Shown here: positions 7,351-14,751 of the stretch, in pieces
Numbering within the stretch: position 1 is the first letter of the stretch
Layout of the letters: each line of letters opens with the position of its first letter
Source: Prevotella sp.
GTDB lineage: Bacteria > Bacteroidota > Bacteroidia > Bacteroidales > Bacteroidaceae
Reading direction: 5' to 3'
DNA: 38,453 nucleotides
Assembly: GCA_017940545.1 (NCBI GenBank)
Contig: JAGAYI010000021.1
Span: 1-38,453 of the forward strand
Notes under the pieces: generated by a model
The model's input: the letters and a program-made list of their open reading frames with translations, nothing else
What the model was told of the DNA's origin: nothing
Databases searched by the model: none
Position numbers and translations under genes: made by a program

Positions 7351-7443
7351 GTTGAGAGTGGAGCTATGTCGGTTGGGCGTTTTTCGCTTTTTTTGAATAT
7401 TTAACAATCTACGCTCAATGGCCAACGCTCAACTCTCAATAAA
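7351..7443. repeat. Inverted heptad repeat between tRNA-Thr and the DUF4199 gene
   Basis: Five successive 7-base units at 7409-7443 (CTACGCT, CAATGGC, CAACGCT, CAACTCT, CAATAAA) face an opposite 7-base series from 7351 (GTTGAGA, GTGGAGC). TTGAGAGT (7352-7359) is the exact reverse complement of ACTCTCAA (7432-7439). It lies between two divergent promoter elements and contains no gene. Confidence 0.55.
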
Positions 7444-7449
7444 AAGCAT

Positions 7450-7457
7450 TACCTTTG
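7450..7457 (+). promoter_or_regulatory. -7 element before the DUF4199 gene
   Basis: TACCTTTG, 67 bases before the ATG at 7525. No TTTG at the -33 distance was seen. Confidence 0.55.
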
Positions 7458-7524
7458 CACCGTCAAAATGACTGTCAAGCAATAAAACAGTCAGAAACAG
7501 TCAGAAATAGAAAAAAAATAAAAT

Positions 7525-8085
7525 ATGTCTCCTGCAGAATATCAACAACTCAAGGCTTTCGCCCGCATTGACGGGGCACTGCTGTCAGGGCTATGGATAG
7601 GCAGCTTTGCCTTATACATCAAGGGGATGAGCAACCCTACGCTGGGCATCGTCAGCATGCTGCTGATGGCCGTCAGCCCATTCTACGCAGCCAAATGCCT
7701 GCGGACGTTCCGCGACAAGGCTCGTGAAGGCATCATCAGCTTTGCACGCGGATATGCCTACGTGATTCTTATTTTCTTCTACTCCGCCCTGTTGTTCGCC
7801 ATTGTTCAGTATGCTTATTTCACCTACATGGACAACGGCTTCCTGATAGCCAAGTTCACAGAGATGGCCAATACGCCCGAAAGCGTACAATTAGGACTGA
7901 AGGACATGATGCAGGAAAGCATCAGCCAAATGGCCGCCATGCGCCCCATTGACCTGTCGCTGAACGTGCTGACAGCCATCATCGTGGTCGGCTTTGCCTT
8001 AGGGCTGCCCATTGCCGCCCTGCTGCAGCGCACGAAGCCTGCGCTTTCGGGCAATGACGAGGCGGAAACGACAAAGAATGGTTGA
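7525..8085 (+). CDS. DUF4199-family membrane protein
   Basis: A 186-residue integral membrane protein. Hydrophobic segments lie at about 17-34, 38-56, 74-97 and 144-165, giving four likely transmembrane helices, with a short charged C-terminal tail. Size and segment pattern match DUF4199 proteins, which are common in Bacteroidota and often lie directly before a DPM1/GtrB-like glycosyltransferase, as here (44-base gap). The function is unknown; a role with the glycosyltransferase in lipid-linked sugar handling is an inference from that association. It starts with ATG after an A-rich leader and heads the operon that runs on to the Crp/Fnr gene. Confidence 0.75.
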   Translation: MSPAEYQQLKAFARIDGALLSGLWIGSFALYIKGMSNPTLGIVSMLLMAVSPFYAAKCLRTFRDKAREGIISFARGYAYVILIFFYSALLFAIVQYAYFTYMDNGFLIAKFTEMANTPESVQLGLKDMMQESISQMAAMRPIDLSLNVLTAIIVVGFALGLPIAALLQRTKPALSGNDEAETTKNG

Positions 8086-8129
8086 AAATTTAGGGTGTAA
8101 AGAAAAATGAAGCTAAGCAAACCGAGAAT

Positions 8130-9086
8130 ATGTTAGATATTTCAGTCGTCATACCTCTTTATAACGAGGAAGAATCAATACGAGAGCTATACGAATGGAT
8201 AGAGCGCGTCATGCAGCACAACGCTTTTTCCTTTGAAGTCATTTTTGTGAACGACGGCTCTACTGACCGCTCATGGGATATTATTGAGGAGCTCAGCAAG
8301 AAGTCGGAGCACGTAAAGGGCATCAAGTTCCGCCGCAACTACGGCAAGTCGCCGGCACTGTACTGCGGCTTTGCCCAGGCTCAGGGCGACGTAGTCATAA
8401 CGATGGACGCTGACCTGCAAGACTCTCCCGACGAGATTCCCGAGCTGTACAAAATGATTAAGGAGGACGGCTTTGACCTGGTGAGCGGCTACAAGCAGAA
8501 GCGCCACGACCCGCTGTCGAAGACGCTTCCCACCAAGCTTTTCAACGCCACGGCCCGACGGGTCAGCGGCATCAGGAACCTGCACGACTTCAACTGCGGG
8601 CTGAAGGCCTACCGCCGTGACGTGGTGAAGAACATCGAGGTGTTTGGCGAGATGCACCGTTTCATCCCCTATCTGGCCAAGAATGCCGGTTTCGACAAAA
8701 TAGGCGAGAAGGTGGTGCACCACCAGAAGCGCCAATACGGCAAGTCTAAGTTCATGGGTTGGAACCGCTTTGTGAACGGATATCTGGATTTGATAACGCT
8801 TTGGTTCTTAGGCACATTCGGAAAGAAACCGATGCATGTGTTCGGATTCCTGGGCACCATCGTCTTCTTTATCGGTTTCGTTTCTGCCTTCTGGTTAGGC
8901 GCAGAAAAGCTGTGGGCTCTGTCGCAGGGCATCCCCATGCGCCTGGTGACTGACTCGCCGTTCTTCTACATTGCCCTGACCATGATGATGATGGGCACCC
9001 AGCTGTTTCTGACGGGGTTCGTGGGCGATCTCATCAGCCGCTCATCGCAAGGGCGCAACGACTATCAGATTGAGAAAACGATTTAA
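8130..9086 (+). CDS. Glycosyltransferase family 2, DPM1/GtrB-like
   Basis: A 318-residue enzyme of the polyprenyl-phosphate sugar transferase type, moving a sugar from a nucleotide donor to a lipid phosphate at the inner face of the membrane. The GT2 fold begins SVVIPLYNEEESI, followed by VNDGSTDRSW and the metal-binding DADLQD at residues 93-98. The HHQKRQYGKSKF segment is typical of this subfamily. Two C-terminal transmembrane helices (about 232-257 and 277-302) match GtrB-like proteins. Sugar and lipid cannot be told from sequence. The stop is followed at once by octamer repeats that run up to the next start codon. Confidence 0.88.
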   Translation: MLDISVVIPLYNEEESIRELYEWIERVMQHNAFSFEVIFVNDGSTDRSWDIIEELSKKSEHVKGIKFRRNYGKSPALYCGFAQAQGDVVITMDADLQDSPDEIPELYKMIKEDGFDLVSGYKQKRHDPLSKTLPTKLFNATARRVSGIRNLHDFNCGLKAYRRDVVKNIEVFGEMHRFIPYLAKNAGFDKIGEKVVHHQKRQYGKSKFMGWNRFVNGYLDLITLWFLGTFGKKPMHVFGFLGTIVFFIGFVSAFWLGAEKLWALSQGIPMRLVTDSPFFYIALTMMMMGTQLFLTGFVGDLISRSSQGRNDYQIEKTI

Positions 9087-9208
9087 AAGTAAAAAGGTAA
9101 AATAGTAAAAAACGATGAAGATGTCAGAACACATAAAAAGAATAAAGCGACGCGTAAGGGGCTTGAGCCTTTTAGCTTTTTACCTTTTTACCTTTATACC
9201 CTTATACC
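9087..9208 (+). repeat. Inverted octamer arrays spanning the start of the next gene
   Basis: The left array has three 8-base units (AAGTAAAA, AGGTAAAA, TAGTAAAA; 9087-9110). The right array has four (TTTTTACC twice, TTTATACC, CTTATACC; 9177-9208). The two arms are imperfect reverse complements and could pair, leaving the start codon at 9115 in the loop. The right arm is translated. Confidence 0.65.
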
Positions 9209-9654
9209 TCTCTTGCTCTTCCATCGACTGCCCGGTGGAAAACGTGGTAGCCTCCATTTACTATATCAAGAATGCCGACGGAACCGAAGCTACGCTGAAA
9301 GACTCGCTCAGCGTTGTGAGCTGGCGAAAGAACCGCACCGACACACTGCTGCTGAACAAGGAAGCCGCCCTCACATCGTTCCAGCTGCCCATGGGCTACG
9401 TGAACCCGGAAGACACTCTGGTCTTTATTGTGAACACCACCACCCATAACGCCTACAAGGACACCCTCTACATTAAGAAGGAGAACCATACGCACTTTGA
9501 GTCGGTAGATTGCAAAATAGCCTATTTCCATACTGTCACGGCCTTACGCCTGAGTTCTCATAACGCCATCGATTCCATCACTATTGTAAAACCAGAAGTG
9601 AACTATGACCTATCATCAGAACATTTCCACATTTATTTCAAGACTTGGGATTAG
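9115..9654 (+). CDS. DUF6452-like lipoprotein
   Basis: A 179-residue lipoprotein starting at ATG 9115 (ATG 9121 is also possible). A very basic N-terminus (KRIKRRVRG) precedes the hydrophobic segment LLAFYLFTFIPLYLSC, with Cys34 as the lipidation site, followed by SSIDCPVENVV. This matches the small DUF6452-type lipoproteins of Bacteroidales; function unknown. The codons for AFYLFTFIPLY are the translated right arm of the octamer repeat at 9177-9208, so the signal-peptide core seems built from repeat DNA. The 3' end overlaps the next gene by 50 bases. Confidence 0.75.
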   Translation: MKMSEHIKRIKRRVRGLSLLAFYLFTFIPLYLSCSSIDCPVENVVASIYYIKNADGTEATLKDSLSVVSWRKNRTDTLLLNKEAALTSFQLPMGYVNPEDTLVFIVNTTTHNAYKDTLYIKKENHTHFESVDCKIAYFHTVTALRLSSHNAIDSITIVKPEVNYDLSSEHFHIYFKTWD

Positions 9655-10294
9655 TCTGCTCGTGCTGCTCTTCTCGTGGCAGGGTGCTCAGGCACAGAAA
9701 GTCTTTGTCATTGAGAAAGACTCCATTCCCCTGTTCAGAGGCTTTCAGCTGTCGTTCGACCTGGTGGGACCGGCCATGTTAGCCCTTGGAGACTACGGCC
9801 AATATGAAGGTGCCTTCCGGCTGAACCTGCACGACCAGTGGTTTCCGGTCATAGAAGCCGGTCTGGGTAAGGCTGAGCGTCACGACGAAGTGACCGAGAT
9901 ATTCTACAAGGCAACAGGTCCCTTCTTCCGGGCAGGAATCGATTTCAACGTGATGAGGAACAAGCACAGCGACAACCGCATCTTTGTCGGCGTTCGCTAT
10001 GCCTTAGCAACCTATAAGGTAGATTTGGAGCGCCGCGACCTGCCCGACCCCGTATGGAACTGGGATTCCGGCTTCCGCATTGACGGGGCCTCGTGCTCAC
10101 ACCACTGGGCAGAAATCGTCTTCGGCATTGATGCAAAAATATTCGGCCCACTACACCTTGGCTGGAACGTGCGCTACAAGCGGCGGCTCATACACAAGGA
10201 CAGCAAAATAGGACAAGCCTGGTATGTTCCCGGGTTCGGCATCAACAACTCTGACCGCATCGGGGGCAACTTCAACGTAATCATTGACATTTAG
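9605..10294 (+). CDS. DUF6048-like outer-membrane protein
   Basis: A 229-residue protein with a signal peptide (SLLVLLFSWQGAQAQ, cleavage near residue 30). The mature part has alternating amphipathic strands with many aromatic residues and ends in FNVIIDI, as expected for a small outer-membrane beta barrel. The family resembles DUF6048, which accompanies DUF6452-like lipoproteins in Bacteroidales. The start lies inside the preceding gene; the only in-frame ATG is at 9605 and the signal peptide supports it. The pair is probably translationally coupled. Role unknown. Confidence 0.75.
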   Translation: MTYHQNISTFISRLGISLLVLLFSWQGAQAQKVFVIEKDSIPLFRGFQLSFDLVGPAMLALGDYGQYEGAFRLNLHDQWFPVIEAGLGKAERHDEVTEIFYKATGPFFRAGIDFNVMRNKHSDNRIFVGVRYALATYKVDLERRDLPDPVWNWDSGFRIDGASCSHHWAEIVFGIDAKIFGPLHLGWNVRYKRRLIHKDSKIGQAWYVPGFGINNSDRIGGNFNVIIDI

Positions 10295-10302
10295 AAAAAC
10301 CT

Positions 10303-11346
10303 ATGGAGGACAAACAAAAGAAACGCCTCGTATGGCAAATTCCCTTCCTGCTGTTGCTCATTATAGGCACCGTATGGGTCATTAAGAACCAGCACGACAC
10401 GCCCTATCAGACTGACGAAGGTTTTGTATTCGGAACGGTCTATAAAATCACCTACCAACACCCCGACAACCTGAAAGCAGAGATTGAGTCGGAGCTGAAA
10501 AAGGTTGACGGTGCGCTTTCTATGTTTAACGACGCATCAGTCATTTCCAGCATCAACAAGGGCAGCACCACCATTCCGCAAAGCGAGACGGGCAAGATGT
10601 TTCTTGACGTCTATCAGCTGGCCATGCAGATTTCCGAGGTAACCGACGGAGCCTTCGATATCACCGTAGCACCTTTGGTCAATGCATGGGGCTTTGGCTT
10701 CAAGAACGGCACCACGCCCTCAACGACCCAGGTTGACAGCATCCTACAGTTTGTGGGATACAAGAAAATCTCGCTCAATGCCCAACACACGACTCTGCGA
10801 AAGAAAGACCCGCGCATCATGCTCGACTGCTCTGCCATTGCCAAAGGCTATGGTTGCGACGTAGTGGCCCGTTACTTGGAGAAACGGGGCATTCAGAACT
10901 ACATGGTCATGATAGGCGGAGAAGTGGTGACAAAGGGTATCAACCCCGGGCGACTGCCTTGGCGTATAGGCGTCACCAAACCTGTTGACGACACGTTGGG
11001 ACTGTCACAGGAAAACCAGACGGTGCTCAACGTTACTGACAAGGCCATGGCCACCAGCGGCAACTACCGTAACTTCTACTACAAGGGCGGAAAGAAATAT
11101 GCCCACACCATTGACCCCGCAACAGGCCGACCGGTGCAACACTCCCTGCTGTCAGCCACCGTGCTGGCCAAAGACTGCGCCACGGCCGATGCCTATGCCA
11201 CGGCATTCATGGTCATGGGAACGGAGCGTGCCCGAAAACTGATAGAACAACACCCCGAACTGATGGCCTATTTCATCTATTCTGACCGTCAGGGACAGTT
11301 AGACGTATGGTTTTCCCCCTCTCTGCAAGACAAGATCAGCCAGTGA
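10303..11346 (+). CDS. apbE: FAD:protein FMN transferase ApbE
   Basis: A 347-residue ApbE/Ftp protein, which attaches FMN to Thr or Ser of target subunits such as those of the Na+-translocating NADH:quinone reductase. An N-terminal membrane segment (about 9-25) without a clear lipobox places it at the periplasmic face. Family motifs include DCSAIAKGYGCD, MIGGEVVTKG, ATSGNYRNFY and the metal-binding HTIDPATGRPV. Length matches the family. It starts eight bases after the DUF6048-like stop. Its stop TGA overlaps the GTG start of the next gene, so the two are coupled. Confidence 0.93.
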   Translation: MEDKQKKRLVWQIPFLLLLIIGTVWVIKNQHDTPYQTDEGFVFGTVYKITYQHPDNLKAEIESELKKVDGALSMFNDASVISSINKGSTTIPQSETGKMFLDVYQLAMQISEVTDGAFDITVAPLVNAWGFGFKNGTTPSTTQVDSILQFVGYKKISLNAQHTTLRKKDPRIMLDCSAIAKGYGCDVVARYLEKRGIQNYMVMIGGEVVTKGINPGRLPWRIGVTKPVDDTLGLSQENQTVLNVTDKAMATSGNYRNFYYKGGKKYAHTIDPATGRPVQHSLLSATVLAKDCATADAYATAFMVMGTERARKLIEQHPELMAYFIYSDRQGQLDVWFSPSLQDKISQ

Positions 11347-12017
11347 ATCCAGAACTGAAGATATACGAAAAACTGTTACAGTTCCCGCTATTCCAAGGCA
11401 TGAGCCGAGCTGAGCTGATGCAGGTGGTGGCCCACACCAAAATGGGGTTCTCAAAACATGCCGCAGGCAAGCGCATCGTCAGGGAAGACGAGAACTGCAC
11501 CCACCTGTATTTCCTGATTAGCGGCACCATGGAAGCGCGCACAACAGCCGACGACCACAGCTACTCCGTCGTCGAGCAGCTCTCAGCACCTTACATCATA
11601 CAGCCAGAGCGCATCTTCGGCATCAGCCAGCGCTACACGTCGGCATTCAAGACCGCCACGCCCTGCCACTTCATCACCATCGACAAACAGGAAGTGATGC
11701 TGCTGACTGAAACGCAACTGATTTTCCGACTAAACCTGCTGAACCTCATGGCTACCGAGACACAACGGCTGGCCCGCCAACCCTGGCGACCTGTTGCCTC
11801 AACTCTCCGCGATGCTCTTACCCGATTCTTCATACGGCACACCCTGTACCCGGCAGGAGCAAAGACTTTTTATGTGCTGATGAAACGGTTAGGGAACGAA
11901 TTGCGTTGCACCCGACAGGAAATATCGCAGGTGCTCAACCAAATGCAGGACGACGGGCTGCTCACCCTGCACCGGGGGCGCATAGAGATACCCATGCTGG
12001 AGCGGTTGCTCATGTGA
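11343..12017 (+). CDS. Crp/Fnr-family transcription regulator
   Basis: A 224-residue regulator starting at GTG 11343, overlapping the apbE stop by four bases (GTGA). The longer frame from 11307 would add 12 residues with no family match. Residues about 10-130 form a cyclic-nucleotide-binding-type beta barrel (FPLFQGMSRAELMQVV, EDENCTHLYFLISG). The C-terminal winged helix contains RLGNELRCTRQEISQVLNQMQDDGLL. There is no Cys cluster for an Fnr iron-sulfur centre, so the ligand is unknown. The coupling with apbE suggests that both are made together, but a target cannot be read from the sequence. Confidence 0.88.
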   Translation: MNPELKIYEKLLQFPLFQGMSRAELMQVVAHTKMGFSKHAAGKRIVREDENCTHLYFLISGTMEARTTADDHSYSVVEQLSAPYIIQPERIFGISQRYTSAFKTATPCHFITIDKQEVMLLTETQLIFRLNLLNLMATETQRLARQPWRPVASTLRDALTRFFIRHTLYPAGAKTFYVLMKRLGNELRCTRQEISQVLNQMQDDGLLTLHRGRIEIPMLERLLM

Positions 12018-12085
12018 CACACACATTCGCATGGCAGCGGTGAGGCGTTTTACCCATACTCCTGCATAGTTAATCTTCCATAAAT

Positions 12086-12119
12086 TTGCGGTCGTTACCG
12101 TGATTTTTACTACTTTTGC
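12086..12119 (+). promoter_or_regulatory. Promoter of the M3 peptidase operon
   Basis: TTTG (12086-12089) and TACTTTTG (12112-12119) with a 22-base spacer, slightly longer than the 19-20 seen elsewhere. The ATG is 24 bases downstream. Confidence 0.55.
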
Positions 12120-12143
12120 AAGTCGAAACAAAGAACTATTGAT

Positions 12144-14303
12144 ATGACTACGCATAAAAATCCTTTTCTGGAACCTTACAACACGCCGCACGACACTGTG
12201 CCCTTTGACCGCATACGTCTTGAGGACTACGAGGAAGCCTTCATGGAGGGCATACGGCGCGACAACGAACTGATAGAAAAAACCATCAACAACCCGGAGC
12301 GCCCCACATTCGACAACACCATCATCAACAAAGATGAAGACGAGGACGGTTACTATGACCTGCTGAGCCGAGTTTCCACCGTCTTCTTTAACCTCTTGTC
12401 TGCTGAAACCAACGACGAGATGGACGCACTGGCTCAAAAGATGCAGCCCATATTGACCAAACACGCCAACGACGTGAGGCTGAACCCCAAACTTTTTGAG
12501 CGCATCAAGGCTGTACACCTGCACCACCGCAAGCTGACAGCCGAAGAGAAAAAACTGCTTGACGATACGTATGAGGGACTGGTACGCGGCGGTGCGCTGC
12601 TTGACGAGGCCGGCAAGGAAAAATTGCGCCAGCTGACTGAAGAGGCTTCGATGCTCTCGCTGCAGTTCTCGCAGAACCTGTTGAAGGAGAACAAGGCTTA
12701 CACCCTGCGAATTACCGACAAGGCACAATTAGACGGACTGCCTGAGACGGCTGTCGAAGCTGCTGCATTAGCATGGAAGGAAACCCAACACGACACAACC
12801 GACGAGGGCTGGCTCTTTACGCTCGACTACCCCAGCTACTCGCCTTTCATGACCTACTCCACACAGCAGGACCTGAGGAAACAGATGTACATGGCACGTA
12901 ACACCGTGTGTACCCACGACAACAAGGAAAACAACCTTGAAATATGCAAACGGCTCGTCAACCTGCGCCGTGAAATTGCCCAACTGCTGGGCTATAAGAC
13001 TTATGCCGACTATGTGCTGAAACACCGTATGGCCAGCAACACACGCAATGTCTATAAACTTCTGAACGACCTCATTGATGCCTACAAGCCTACTGCGATG
13101 AAGGAAAGAGAGGAACTGAAGCAGGCACTCAGAGTAGAGTGTAGAACTAAAAGTGTAGAGTATGCTACCACACACGACAATGCGCAAGCCACAACTGCGG
13201 CAGCAAACTCTAAGCCCTATACTCTAAACTCTAAACTTTATCCTTGGGACATAGCCTTCTACAGTCACAAACTGCAGATGAAGAAGTACAACATCGACGC
13301 CGAGATGCTGCGCCCCTACTTCGAATTGTCAAGAGTTATCGACGGGGTCTTCGGCCTGGCTCATCGGTTGTATGGCATCACGTTCAAAGAGAACAAAGAC
13401 ATTCCCGTCTATCACCCTGACGTAAAGGCATACGAGGTGTTCGACAAGGACGGTTCTTACCTCGCCGTCTTCTATGCCGACTTCCACCCACGCAAGGGAA
13501 AGCAAAGCGGAGCCTGGATGACGGAATACCAAGGCCAGTGGATTGACAGGAAAGGCGAGAACGTGCGCCCCCACGTCTCAGTAGTCATGAATCTGACGAA
13601 ACCTACCGAAGAGAAACCGGCACTGCTGACGCTGGGCGAGGTGGAAACATTCCTGCATGAATTCGGACATTCGCTGCACGGCATGTTTGCCAACACACGC
13701 TTCGAGAGCCTCAGCGGCACGAACGTATGGTGGGACTTCGTAGAGCTGCCATCACAGTTCATGGAAAACTACGCCGTGGAAAAAGAATTTCTACGCACCT
13801 TCGCCTTCCACTACCAGACGGGAGAGCCCCTGCCCGACGAGCTCATCAACCGCATCGTCAAAAGCCGTAACTTCATGGCAGCCACGGCATGTCTCCGACA
13901 AGTTTCTTTCGGCCTGCTTGACATGGCATACTATACCCAAAAGGACAAGTTTACCGGCGACATCATGACTTTCGAGAAAGAAGCATGGAAGAAAGCCATC
14001 ATAGGCGAACAACTGAAAGAAACCTGCATGACGGTGCAATTCTCACACATCATGGCAGGCGGCTATGCTGCCGGTTACTACAGCTACAAATGGGCCGAGG
14101 TGCTCGACGCTGATGCCTTTGCCGTATTCAAGCGCCACGGCATCTTCAACCAGGAAACAGCACAAAAATTCCGCGACAACATTTTGAGCCGGGGCGGCAC
14201 GGAACACCCGATGACACTCTACAAGCGTTTCCGCGGAGGAGAACCGACAATAGAAGCATTACTAAAGCGAAATGGAATCAAACGACAAACAAAAAAGGCT
14301 TGA
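12144..14303 (+). CDS. dcp: M3-family metallopeptidase, peptidyl-dipeptidase Dcp-like
   Basis: A 719-residue zinc peptidase of the thimet oligopeptidase clan. The zinc motif HEFGHSLHG lies near residue 505 and the third-ligand region FVELPSQFMENYA follows. The conserved LYPWDIAFYSHKL segment and the C-terminal GGYAAGYYSYKWAEVLDADAF are typical of Dcp, which removes dipeptides from C-termini of short peptides. There is no signal peptide, so it is cytoplasmic. Residues about 330-365, just before LYPWDIAFY, are encoded by inverted heptad repeats (13131-13239) and look inserted; E. coli Dcp is shorter by about this much. The 3' end overlaps the dCMP deaminase gene by 32 bases. Confidence 0.92.
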   Translation: MTTHKNPFLEPYNTPHDTVPFDRIRLEDYEEAFMEGIRRDNELIEKTINNPERPTFDNTIINKDEDEDGYYDLLSRVSTVFFNLLSAETNDEMDALAQKMQPILTKHANDVRLNPKLFERIKAVHLHHRKLTAEEKKLLDDTYEGLVRGGALLDEAGKEKLRQLTEEASMLSLQFSQNLLKENKAYTLRITDKAQLDGLPETAVEAAALAWKETQHDTTDEGWLFTLDYPSYSPFMTYSTQQDLRKQMYMARNTVCTHDNKENNLEICKRLVNLRREIAQLLGYKTYADYVLKHRMASNTRNVYKLLNDLIDAYKPTAMKEREELKQALRVECRTKSVEYATTHDNAQATTAAANSKPYTLNSKLYPWDIAFYSHKLQMKKYNIDAEMLRPYFELSRVIDGVFGLAHRLYGITFKENKDIPVYHPDVKAYEVFDKDGSYLAVFYADFHPRKGKQSGAWMTEYQGQWIDRKGENVRPHVSVVMNLTKPTEEKPALLTLGEVETFLHEFGHSLHGMFANTRFESLSGTNVWWDFVELPSQFMENYAVEKEFLRTFAFHYQTGEPLPDELINRIVKSRNFMAATACLRQVSFGLLDMAYYTQKDKFTGDIMTFEKEAWKKAIIGEQLKETCMTVQFSHIMAGGYAAGYYSYKWAEVLDADAFAVFKRHGIFNQETAQKFRDNILSRGGTEHPMTLYKRFRGGEPTIEALLKRNGIKRQTKKA
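13131..13239 (+). repeat. Inverted heptad repeat in frame inside the dcp-like gene
   Basis: Left arm: AGAGTAG, AGTGTAG, AACTAAA, AGTGTAG, AGTATGC (13131-13165). Right arm: AAACTCT, AAGCCCT, ATACTCT, AAACTCT, AAACTTT (13205-13239). The arms are imperfect reverse complements (GTGTAGAGTAT against GTTTAGAGTAT) around a 39-base spacer. No stop codon arises in the coding frame. Confidence 0.7.
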
Positions 14304-14712
14304 CAACCGTTATCTGCGCATGGCACGCATCTGGGCAGAGAACTCCTATTGCACGCGTCGGCAGGTAGGGGCTTTGGTCGTCAAGGACAAAATGATTATC
14401 AGCGACGGCTATAACGGCACCCCCAGCGGATTCGAGAATGTTTGTGAGGACGACCAAAACGTGACAAAGCCCTACGTGCTTCACGCTGAAGCCAACGCCA
14501 TCACCAAGTTGGCACGTTCCAGCAACAACTCCGAAGGTGCCACCATCTACATTACGGCATCGCCTTGCATCGAATGTGCAAAACTCATTATTCAGGCTGG
14601 CATCAAACGGGTAGTGTATGGCGAGCAGTACCGACTGACCGACGGCATCGAACTGCTGCAACGTGCCGGCATCGAAGTCCTGTTTATTGACATCAGCAAC
14701 ATGACAAAATAA
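14272..14712 (+). CDS. Deoxycytidylate (dCMP) deaminase family protein
   Basis: A 146-residue zinc deaminase of the ComEB/dCMP deaminase type, converting dCMP to dUMP for dTTP synthesis. The zinc site is H71-A-E73 (VLHAEANAI) plus C99 and C102 (SPCIEC). The N-terminal RQVGALVVKDKMIISDGYNGTPSG is characteristic. There is no signal peptide. It starts inside the 3' end of the M3 peptidase gene, so the two are probably translationally coupled. The S41 peptidase gene follows after 39 bases in the same direction. Confidence 0.92.
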   Translation: MESNDKQKRLDNRYLRMARIWAENSYCTRRQVGALVVKDKMIISDGYNGTPSGFENVCEDDQNVTKPYVLHAEANAITKLARSSNNSEGATIYITASPCIECAKLIIQAGIKRVVYGEQYRLTDGIELLQRAGIEVLFIDISNMTK

Positions 14713-14751
14713 CGAAATACCGAAACATCGGAATAACGTAAAAATTAAAAT

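Noticed and set aside
6996-7355. 119-residue plus-strand frame
   Set aside because: It runs across the terminator and antisense to tRNA-Thr and its promoter.
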